Part shown: positions 43,349 through 50,590 of the stretch, in pieces
Position numbering within the stretch: position 1 is the first letter of the stretch
Layout: each line of letters begins with the position of its first letter
DNA from: CAWJNF01 sp963844235
GTDB taxonomy: Bacteria; Actinomycetota; Thermoleophilia; Gaiellales; Gaiellaceae
Length of the DNA: 64,000 bases
Reading direction: 5' to 3'
Assembly (NCBI GenBank): GCA_963844235.1
Contig: CAWJNF010000005.1
Coordinates: 186,001 to 250,000, forward strand
The notes under the pieces: generated by a model
Databases searched by the model: none
The model's input: only the letters and a program-made list of their open reading frames with translations
What the model was told of the DNA's origin: nothing
Program-made: the position numbers and the translations under genes

Positions 43349-44115
43349 GTGGGCCGTCTCGAGGGAACCCGCGCGCTGGTCACGGGAGGGACCTCCGGGA
43401 TCGGCGAGGCGATCGTCGAGCAGCTGCGCAGGGACGGCGCCTCGGTCGCCTTCACCGGGCGCAGCGGCGAGCGCGGGCGAGCGCGTCGCCGAGTGCACGG
43501 GGGCACGGTTCATACAGGCTGACGCGACGGTCGCCGAGGACGTCGAGCGTTCGGTCTCGGAGGCTGTGCGAGGCGCTCGGAGGCCTCGACGCCCTCGTGC
43601 TCAACGCGGGCGTCCTGCACGAAGGCTCCCTGGCCGAGACGCCGGACGAGGCCTGGGACACGGTGCTCGAGACGAACCTCGTCGCCCCCTACCGCTACGC
43701 GCTCGCCTGCCTTCCGCACCTGCGCGCAGCCGGCGGAGGAGCGATCGTGGCGATCTCCTCGGACGCCGGCGTCTGGGTCGAGGCGGCGATCGGCGCGTAC
43801 TCGGTCTCGAAGCGCGCGCTGATCACCCTCGCTCAGATGCTCGGGACGGAGGCGGGCAAGGACGGGATTCGGGTCAATGTCGTGTGCCCGGGCGACACGG
43901 CGCCCGGGATGGCCACCCTGACCACGGGCAGAGTCGAGCAGGAGCCGTCCGGCTGGCTGCTGCCGCCCGCAGGCCGGATCGGGACGGCGCAGGACGCCGC
44001 CGCCGCGGTCGCCTTCTTCCTCTCGCCCGACTCCTCGTTCTGCAACGGCTCGGTGCTTCTCGTCGACGGCGGCATGCGCGCCGACCTCCATTCCGCATCG
44101 GTGCTGAACGGATGA
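43349..44115 (+). pseudogene. SDR family oxidoreductase 1, two frameshifts
   Basis: GTG 43349 gives VGRLEGTRALVTGGTSGIGEAIVEQL, then a shift near 43470 to GERVAECTGARFIQADATVAEDV, then another near 43567 to GGLDALVLNAGVLHEGSLAETP and on to a normal end. Cofactor loop TGGTSGIG, NAG motif and YSVSK catalytic pair all exist. Overlaps SDR 2 by ATGA. First of four tandem SDR genes. Confidence 0.75.
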
Positions 44116-44886
44116 CGTATCCGGAGCTCGAGGGCCGCACCGCGCTCGTCACCGGGGGGACCTCCGGTATCGGGAAGGCCTGCGTCGAGCGGCTGCGCAC
44201 GGAGGGGATGACCGTCGTCTTCACGGGTAGGAACGAGATGCGCGGTGAGGCCGCGGCCGCCGCGACGGGCGCCCGCTTCCTGGCCTGCGACGCGCGCGAC
44301 CGCGGCGCCTCTGATCGCGCGGTGGAGGACGCGCTCGCGGCCGGCGGCGGACGGCTGGACGTCCTTGTCGCCAACGCCGGAATCCTCATGGGTGGTTCCA
44401 TCGAGGAGACGCCGGAGGCCGCCTTCCGCGAGCTCCTCGAGGTCAACCTCACAGCGCTGTTCCGCGTCTCCCGCGCCTGTTTCGGCTCCATGCGCGAGCA
44501 GGGCGGCGGCTGCGATGATCCACATCTGCTCCGACTCGGGCATCCGCGGGATCCACGAGATCCCGGCGTACTCGGTGACGAAGGCAGGCGCGGTGGCCGT
44601 CTCCGAGCTCTTTGCGGCGGAGGGTGCCCCGCACGGCATCCGCGCCAACGCCGTGTGCCCGGGCGACGTCGTGCCGGGCGTGCAGGCCACACCGGTCGGC
44701 TTCGAGCACCACGCCGAGTCGCCGGAGGGGTGGACGCTGCCGCCCTCGGGCCGGTTCGGCACGGGAGAGGACGTCGCCGCCCTCGTCGCCTGGCTGGCCT
44801 CCGACGAGTCGTCGCACGTGACCGGGGCGACGCTGCGGATCGACGGCGGCGCCGGGGCGGCCTTCCGGGCGATGACCCGTGCCTGA
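44112..44886 (+). pseudogene. SDR family oxidoreductase 2, one frameshift
   Basis: MTYPELEGRTALVTGGTSGIGKACVERL with the TGGTSGIG loop and VANAG motif; one extra base near 44510 (REQGGG to AMIHICSDSG) shifts the frame before YSVTK and the C-terminus (CPGDVVPGV, TGATLRIDGG). Length 775 is one over a multiple of three. Closely similar to SDR 1, suggesting a local duplication. Confidence 0.78.
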
Positions 44887-45655
44887 CGGCCTCCTGAGCG
44901 GAAGACGTGCGCTCGTCACCGGGGCTGCCCGCGGGATCGGATTCGCCACCGCCCGGCGCTTCTGCGAGCACGGAGCGTCGGTCGCGCTGTGCGACGTCGG
45001 CGAGCTCGACGGTCCGGTGAACGAGCTCGCGGGCCAGGGTCACACGGCCTTCGCCATGCCGTTCGACGTCGCCGACGAGGACGCCGTCGAGGCCGGGGTG
45101 GCCGAGGCTCGCAAACGACTAGGCGGCCTGGACGTGCTCGTTGCGAACGCGGGCATCGTCCGCTTCGTCCCGGCGCTCGACACGAGCCTCGAGCTGTGGC
45201 GGCGGATCCTGGACGTCAATCTGACCGGGGTCTTCCTCTGCCTGCGCGCCGCCGGGCGGGTGTTTCGCGAGCAGGGCCACGGCGTGCTGCTCGCGACATC
45301 GTCGCAGGCCGGGCTCCACGGCTACCGCGGTGAGGCCGCGTACTGCGCGTCGAAGTTCGGCGTCGTCGGGCTCGTCGAGGTCATGGCGAAGGAGCTCGCC
45401 CCCCACGGCGTGCGCGTCAACTGCGTCGCGCCGGGCACGGTCGACACGCCGATGCAGGACATCGTCGTCGAGGAGTTCGCGCGCCGGGGTGGCGGAGATG
45501 TCGCGGAGGGCCGCCGAGCGCTCATCGACACGATTCCGTTCGGCCGGGGGAGCGCGCCCGAGGAGGTCGCCGACGCGTTCGTGTACCTCGCGTCCGATCT
45601 CGCGAGCTACGTGTCCGGAGCGACCCTCGTCGTCGACGGGGCCGAGTGCTCGTGA
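44879..45655 (+). CDS. SDR family oxidoreductase 3
   Basis: 258 aa intact classical SDR. TGAARGIG cofactor loop (residues 15-22), VANAG near 90, catalytic Ser in TSSQAG and Y-x3-K in YCASK. CDVGEL after beta-2 suggests NAD. GTG start overlaps the end of SDR 2 by 8 bases. Substrate unknown; the four-gene array next to an amino acid permease suggests a catabolic pathway for an imported polyol, amine or hydroxy acid. Confidence 0.9.
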   Translation: MPDGLLSGRRALVTGAARGIGFATARRFCEHGASVALCDVGELDGPVNELAGQGHTAFAMPFDVADEDAVEAGVAEARKRLGGLDVLVANAGIVRFVPALDTSLELWRRILDVNLTGVFLCLRAAGRVFREQGHGVLLATSSQAGLHGYRGEAAYCASKFGVVGLVEVMAKELAPHGVRVNCVAPGTVDTPMQDIVVEEFARRGGGDVAEGRRALIDTIPFGRGSAPEEVADAFVYLASDLASYVSGATLVVDGAECS

Positions 45656-45665
45656 GGTGGGGCAG

Positions 45666-46457
45666 GTGAGCGATCGGCGCCTCGAAGGAAAGGTTGCGCT
45701 CGTTACGGGGGCGGCGAGCGGGAACGGCCGGGCGATCGCTCTGCGCTACGCGCGGGAAGGCGCGGCCGTCCTGGTCGCGGACCTTCGCGAGCTGCCCGAT
45801 CCGGATGGGGTCGAATCCGAGAAGGACGTGCCGACCCACGCGCTCATCGAGGGCGACGGCGGGCGTGCTGCGTTCGCGCGCTGTGACGTCACCGCCCCAG
45901 ACGAGATGCGGGCCGCCGTCGACGCGGCTGTCGAGTCGTTCGGGCGCCTCGACGTCGCAGTCGCGAACGCGGGCGTCAACATCGACATCCACGACCTCGT
46001 GGACGAGCCGTTCGACCAGTACGCGCACGTCGTCAACGTGAACCAGCACGGCGTCTGGTGGACCTGCAGGGAGGCGGCCCGCCGCATGGTCGAGCAGGGC
46101 GAAGGCGGTCGCATCGTCGCGATCGCGTCCATCGCCGGCCTCGTGGGCACCCCGACGGGAGTGGCGTACAACTCGTCCAAGGGCGCCGTCGTCCAGCTCG
46201 TCCGCACGCTCGCGCTGCAGCTCGCGCCCCACCGGATCACCGTCAACGCGATCTGCCCCGGCTGGGTTCGAACCGCGATGACCGTGGACACGCAGAACGA
46301 CCCGGCGCTGACCGAGCGCGCTCTGGCGCTGCATCCGCTCGGCCGCCTGGGCGAGCCGGAGGACGTAGCCGGCGCCGCGTTCTTCCTCGCCTCCGAGGAC
46401 GCCGCCTGGGTGACGGGGGTCGCCCTTCCCGTAGACGGCGGCTATACGTGCGTGTGA
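45666..46457 (+). CDS. SDR family oxidoreductase 4
   Basis: 263 aa, mycofactocin-like layout with a 15-residue insertion after beta-2 (LRELPDPDGVESEKDVPTHALIE region). TGAASGNG in the cofactor loop has Asn in place of the usual Ile. NAG motif VANAGVNIDI, YNSSK catalytic pair and PVDGGYTCV C-terminus. GTG start, GGGGCAGG upstream. Overlaps the next gene by 4 bases. Confidence 0.9.
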   Translation: MSDRRLEGKVALVTGAASGNGRAIALRYAREGAAVLVADLRELPDPDGVESEKDVPTHALIEGDGGRAAFARCDVTAPDEMRAAVDAAVESFGRLDVAVANAGVNIDIHDLVDEPFDQYAHVVNVNQHGVWWTCREAARRMVEQGEGGRIVAIASIAGLVGTPTGVAYNSSKGAVVQLVRTLALQLAPHRITVNAICPGWVRTAMTVDTQNDPALTERALALHPLGRLGEPEDVAGAAFFLASEDAAWVTGVALPVDGGYTCV

Positions 46458-47341
46458 CGACGGCCCGCGACCTCGTTCCCCTCTCGCCGCACCCCGACCT
46501 CGGGTTCGAGGAGCGGATCGCCACGCTCGAGGCGGCCTTCTCCGGCCGGCTCGGGTACCACGCGGTGCGCCTCGAGGACGGCGCCGAGGTCGAAGGTCGC
46601 GCGGACGAGCGCTTCCCGACCGCCTCGGTGATCAAGGTCGGCCTCGTCTGCTGCGCCCTCGACCTCGTCGCCCGCGGCGACGTCGGGCTGGGCGACCTGC
46701 TCGAGCTGCCCCCACGGGGCGAGCGCGTTGCGGGCGGCGGGGTGCTGAAGCAGCTCGAGGTCGAGCGGCTCTCCCTGCGAGACCTGATCGAGCTCACGCT
46801 CTGCGTCTCGGACAACGCGGCCACGAACGCCGTCTACGAGCGCTGCGGCGGGGCCGACCGGGTGAACGGCTACCTCGCCGGGCTCGGCCTCGCCGAGACG
46901 CGCATGCCCGGCCCCGTCGACTTCGCGCGCATCACGCACGAGGTGGACGGCGGCATCGGCGTGTCGACCCCGCGCGAGCAGACGCGGCTGCTGACCGCGA
47001 TCATGCGCGACGAGATCCTGACCCCGGGGCTGTGCGACTACCTGCGCGGCGTCCTCGGGCGTCAGCACCTCCTCGACCAGGTGCCGCGCTGGCTCGGCTG
47101 GAATACCTATGCGCAGTACCACGGGCGCGACTGGCCGCTCTGGGTCGGTAGCAAGTCGGGCGAGCTCGACGGCATCCGCGCGGACGTCGCCATGGTCCGC
47201 GCCGCGGCTGGCACTGCCGTGCTGGCTGTGTTCACCGACGGCGCGCGCGACCTGCGGGAGACGATGGACGCCGAAGGGACGCTCGCCGTCGCCGAGTGCG
47301 GCGCCGCGATCTGCGCCCGGCTCCTCGGCCTCGACTGCTGA
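46454..47341 (+). CDS. Class A beta-lactamase-like serine hydrolase
   Basis: 295 aa penicillin-binding/beta-lactamase fold. S-x-x-K as SVIK (about residues 58-61), SDN as SDNAAT (about 118), K-S-G as SKSGEL (about 238). No signal peptide is visible, so it is likely cytoplasmic and not a periplasmic resistance enzyme; the ExxLN omega-loop Glu is not evident. Translationally coupled to SDR 4 by a GTGA overlap. May act as an amidase or esterase. Confidence 0.85.
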   Translation: MTTARDLVPLSPHPDLGFEERIATLEAAFSGRLGYHAVRLEDGAEVEGRADERFPTASVIKVGLVCCALDLVARGDVGLGDLLELPPRGERVAGGGVLKQLEVERLSLRDLIELTLCVSDNAATNAVYERCGGADRVNGYLAGLGLAETRMPGPVDFARITHEVDGGIGVSTPREQTRLLTAIMRDEILTPGLCDYLRGVLGRQHLLDQVPRWLGWNTYAQYHGRDWPLWVGSKSGELDGIRADVAMVRAAAGTAVLAVFTDGARDLRETMDAEGTLAVAECGAAICARLLGLDC

Positions 47342-47353
47342 TCGTCGTCCGAC

Positions 47354-47411
47354 GGGCCGGATGAGATCCGGCCCCTACTTGGGCCCGGGCTGGATGAGAT
47401 CCGGACCCTAC
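47354..47411. repeat. Two tandem REP-like palindromes ending CTAC
   Basis: GGGCCGGAT-GAG-ATCCGGCCC then CTAC (47354-47378) and a diverged copy GGGCTGGAT-GAG-ATCCGGACC then CTAC (47387-47411), 33 bases apart. CTA of the second copy (47408-47410) is the TAG stop of the minus-strand gene. Confidence 0.65.
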
Positions 47412-47794
47412 GCGGGGCGGCTTGTGCACCAGATGTCGCGGTGCAACCTCAGGTCGCCGCCCTCACGCTTCCAGACGACGAGGTACTTCCCCTGGTCGGC
47501 GATGCTGCCGCTTGCTTCCAGGGTGAACTGGCCGACCTCGTACGCGGTGTCGCCGGCCGCCTCCACCTCGACGGTCTCGAGCGTCACGCGCGTGATGCCC
47601 ATGTCCATCGCCCCCTGCCAGAAGGCCTGAATCGCGGGCTTGCCGGTCACGGGCTCGCTGTTCGGCGGCAGCAGCTGCCCGTCCGCCGTGTAGCACTCGG
47701 CCACACCGGCTGCGTTGCCGTCGTTGTAGCTCTCCATGAAGCGCTTGTCCGCGGCGACGATCGCGTCGCGAAGCTCGCTCGCCGTGGTGGCCAT
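47408..47794 (-). CDS. SnoaL-like/DUF4440 protein
   Basis: 128 aa NTF2-like fold: LRDAIVAADKRFMESYNDGNAAGVAECYTADGQLLPPNSEP (family start blocks), KPAIQAFWQGA, and a C-terminal WKREGGDLRLHRDIW. Ketosteroid-isomerase-type small-molecule binder, often encoded near degradative operons. GGAGGTG Shine-Dalgarno. Its TAG is supplied by the end of a REP-like repeat. Divergent from the hydrolase at 47855 with 60 bases between starts. Confidence 0.88.
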   Translation of the reverse strand: MATTASELRDAIVAADKRFMESYNDGNAAGVAECYTADGQLLPPNSEPVTGKPAIQAFWQGAMDMGITRVTLETVEVEAAGDTAYEVGQFTLEASGSIADQGKYLVVWKREGGDLRLHRDIWCTSRPA

Positions 47795-47842
47795 GGGACA
47801 CCTCCGTGCTCGACGTCGATGCCGGAGCGTAGCGCCCTCCCG

Positions 47843-47848
47843 TACGAT
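47843..47848 (+). promoter_or_regulatory. Leaderless-type -10 box (TACGAT)
   Basis: TACGAT 6 bases before GTG 47855. Confidence 0.45.
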
Positions 47849-47854
47849 TCGCCG

Positions 47855-48643
47855 GTGATCGTCTCGGCGGACGGCCTCGACCTATGGGTCGAGCAGGAGG
47901 GCGAGGGGCCCGACGTGCTCTTCATCTCCGGGCTGGCCGACGAGGGTGCCTGCTGGGTCGACCAGGTCGCGGGCTTGCGCGACCGCTACCGGCTCACGAC
48001 GTTCGACAACCGTGGCGTCGGCCGGTCGGCGACGCCCGACGGGCCGTACGCGATCGCCGACTTCGCGCGGGACACGATCGCGCTCATGGACGCGCTCGGC
48101 CTCGAGCAGCCACACGTGGTCGGATCCTCGATGGGAGGCGCGATCGCGCAGGAGCTCGCGCTGGCGCAGCCCGACCGCGTGCGCAGCCTCGTGCTCAACG
48201 GCACCTGGTGTCGTGGCGACCGCTTCCTCCACGAGGTGTTCCGCAACTGGATGTGGACGGCCCGGCACGCCGACTCGGTCCGCGACTTCCTGGTCGCCGT
48301 CAACCTCTGGTGCTTCGCTCCCCGCATCTGGAACGAGGGCACCATGGACGGCTGGCTCGACGCCGCCGAGCAGAGCCCGTACCCACAGTCGGTGGAAGCG
48401 TTCTGCTGGTCGGCCGAGGCGCTTCTCGGCCACGACACCGCCGACCGCCTCGCGGCAATCTCCGTCCCGACGCTCGTGACAGTGGGGGATCTCGACCTCG
48501 TCCTCCCGCCCCGGTTCTCGGAGGCGATCGTCGAGCGGATCCCCGGCGCACGCCTGCTCGTCGTCCCGAACGCCGGGCACCAGCCCTTCCAGGAGTTCCC
48601 GGAGGAGTACAACCGCACTCTGCGCGGCTTCTGGGACGGGTAG
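47855..48643 (+). CDS. Alpha/beta hydrolase
   Basis: 262 aa. Nucleophile elbow GSSMGGA (about residue 90), acid in VGDLDLVLP (about 212), His in NAGHQPFQEFP (about 240). GTG start preceded by TACGAT at 6 bases, no Shine-Dalgarno. Similar to 3-oxoadipate enol-lactonase-type esterases; substrate unknown. Confidence 0.88.
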   Translation: MIVSADGLDLWVEQEGEGPDVLFISGLADEGACWVDQVAGLRDRYRLTTFDNRGVGRSATPDGPYAIADFARDTIALMDALGLEQPHVVGSSMGGAIAQELALAQPDRVRSLVLNGTWCRGDRFLHEVFRNWMWTARHADSVRDFLVAVNLWCFAPRIWNEGTMDGWLDAAEQSPYPQSVEAFCWSAEALLGHDTADRLAAISVPTLVTVGDLDLVLPPRFSEAIVERIPGARLLVVPNAGHQPFQEFPEEYNRTLRGFWDG

Positions 48644-48838
48644 TCGCGAGCGACCGCGAGAAAACCGAATGGGTGTGGCCGCCGAATTAGCAGTAAGCGG
48701 GACGGCGTCGCGGACAACCTCGCCGGCCTCGTCGTCGTCCCGCCAGACCTGCCCCGGCCCGTCGCGTCACTCTCCCACGCGACGCGGCCGGGCGCTTCGG
48801 CACCGGCGGCCTGCGGGCCTAGGCTTTCTCGAACGCCT
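48644..48838. other. Short gap, no gene seen
   Basis: Between an alpha/beta hydrolase and the end of the DipZ-like gene. Open frames here are Arg/Ser-rich and look random. Confidence 0.4.
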
Positions 48839-50506
48839 CTACGAGCCGAACGTGAAGGCGTAGGCGGCCAGCCCGGGGGTGAAGGCGAGGTCGAGCTGGT
48901 GGTACTGCGCCTGTCCGGTGGGAGCCGGCGGGAGCTGTACAAGCGAATACAGCCGGGGCCCGTCGACCCGGATCGACTCGGCCTGCACGCCGTCCACTGA
49001 CACGTCGACCACGGCGGCGCCCGCCTCGGGCGTGAGGACGAGGAAGACCTGCTCGCCGCGGAAGTGCAGGCGCAGCCGGGCGTCCTGGCCGGCGACGGCA
49101 CGCTCCTGCTCGATCCGCCACTCGCCGCCGAACGCGAGGGAGTCCTCGGGCACGAAGCCGGGCAGCTCGTAGGGCGCCAAGCGGTCGGGCACGACGGGAT
49201 CGCCGACGAGCCGATCGAGCCGTCCGTAGCCGAGGTAGCTCTCCGGCGTCTGCGGCCCGTCGGGAGTCTGTTCCTCGATCTGCCCGGAGACCGGCGGCGG
49301 TAGCCCCGGCTCGGCGAGGAGCTGGCGGATGACCTCTTCGCTCTCCTCGTAGGCGCCCTCGCCGAAGTGGGCGAAGCGGACATGGCCCTGGCGATCGACG
49401 AAGTATTTCGCCGGCCAGTACCGGTTCCCCCAGGCGTTCCAGGTCTCGAAGTCGTTGTCGAGCGCGACCGGCCAGTCGACTCCGAGATCTGCGATCGCCT
49501 CCCGGACGTTGTCGGCCTCTCGCTCGAAAGCGAACTCGGGACTGTGGACGCCGACGATGACGAGGCCGTCGTCCCGGTAGGTCTCGTACCAGCGGTCGAG
49601 GTACGGCAGCGTGCGCAGGCAGTTGATGCACGAGTAGGTCCAGAAGTCGATCAGCACGACCTTCCCGCGAAGCTCGGCGAGGGTTACCGGTCGAGAGTTG
49701 AGCCACAGCGAGACCCCCTCGAACTCGGGCGCCTCGCCGAAGTCCTCGAGCTCCTCCGTCTCCTCGATGGCCTGCTTCTCACGCCCCACCAGCTCGTCGA
49801 TCCGCGTACCTGCGGCGGCGCTCTCCTCGAGCCCCTGCAGCGCCTGCGTGTAGCCCGGTACGTTGCGGGCCAGGCGAGTGTCGAGGCCGAGGGCGATGAC
49901 GACGCCGGCGGCGACCATGAACGCGCCCAGTGCCCGCCGGACAGCCGGGGCGTGGCGGCGGAGCGGCGCGAGCTGGAAGCCGCGTCGCGCGGCCAGGGCG
50001 AGGGCGAGCAGCACGAGGCCTTGCCCGAGCGCGTAGACGAGCGTGACGACGACCGCGGACACGGAGAAGCGCTCGGTGGCGGCCACCGCGGCGATCGCCG
50101 CGATCACCGGTCCCGCGCACGGCGTCGCCAGCAGGCCGAGGCTGACACCGAGCAGGAATCCGTTCCCCGTCTCGCTCGGCGGTCGCCGTCCGAGTGCATA
50201 GAACGGTCGCTCGAGCAGATGCCCGAGCCGAGGGACGACGAGCGAGAGTCCGACCGCGATCACGACCGCGATCGCGATGTTGCGAAGCAAGTCCTGGGGA
50301 AGCCCGAGCGCGGAGAGCAGCACGGTGGCGGCCAGGGTGAAGGCGGTGAAGCTCACCACCAGCCCCGCAATCACGGCGTAGGCGCGCCGCGGGCTGCCCG
50401 AGGCCGTTCCGGCGAAGAGAATGGGCAGCACCGGAAGGACGCACGGGCTGATCGCCGTGACCATTCCGGCCACGAACGCGATTCCGACGAGCACGATCAT
50501 CAGCAT
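48839..50506 (-). CDS. DipZ-like CcdA-thioredoxin fusion, cytochrome c biogenesis/thiol transfer
   Basis: 555 aa. Residues 1-200 are a six-helix CcdA/DsbD-beta membrane domain with the redox Cys of SPCVLPVLP (C22) and TPCAGPVIA (about C129). Then a TlpA/ResA-like thioredoxin domain with WTYSCINC (about 290-297) and a C-terminal beta-rich carbohydrate-binding-like domain. It carries electrons from cytoplasmic thioredoxin to the cell exterior. ATG 50506 is given; ATG 50500 (Met3) would place TACCCT 8 bases upstream and may be the true start. Confidence 0.9.
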   Translation of the reverse strand: MLMIVLVGIAFVAGMVTAISPCVLPVLPILFAGTASGSPRRAYAVIAGLVVSFTAFTLAATVLLSALGLPQDLLRNIAIAVVIAVGLSLVVPRLGHLLERPFYALGRRPPSETGNGFLLGVSLGLLATPCAGPVIAAIAAVAATERFSVSAVVVTLVYALGQGLVLLALALAARRGFQLAPLRRHAPAVRRALGAFMVAAGVVIALGLDTRLARNVPGYTQALQGLEESAAAGTRIDELVGREKQAIEETEELEDFGEAPEFEGVSLWLNSRPVTLAELRGKVVLIDFWTYSCINCLRTLPYLDRWYETYRDDGLVIVGVHSPEFAFEREADNVREAIADLGVDWPVALDNDFETWNAWGNRYWPAKYFVDRQGHVRFAHFGEGAYEESEEVIRQLLAEPGLPPPVSGQIEEQTPDGPQTPESYLGYGRLDRLVGDPVVPDRLAPYELPGFVPEDSLAFGGEWRIEQERAVAGQDARLRLHFRGEQVFLVLTPEAGAAVVDVSVDGVQAESIRVDGPRLYSLVQLPPAPTGQAQYHQLDLAFTPGLAAYAFTFGS

Positions 50507-50576
50507 CGAGGGTAGCGCGGCCGATCTGAACGGTTCATTACGCTGGAAGCGGCGCCTGAAGCGCGCCCGACGGCTC

Positions 50577-50582
50577 TAAGAT
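50577..50582 (+). promoter_or_regulatory. Leaderless-type -10 box (TAAGAT)
   Basis: TAAGAT 8 bases before ATG 50591, with no Shine-Dalgarno between. Confidence 0.4.
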
Positions 50583-50590
50583 CCGTCCGG

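Noticed and set aside
46454..47341. A resistance beta-lactamase
   Set aside because: SxxK, SDN and KSG are present, but no signal peptide and no clear omega-loop Glu; coupling to an SDR suggests a metabolic serine hydrolase.
48644..48838. Possible small ORF or gene remnant between the hydrolase and DipZ-like genes
   Set aside because: Frames are Arg/Ser-rich, no start signal and no recognisable protein block.
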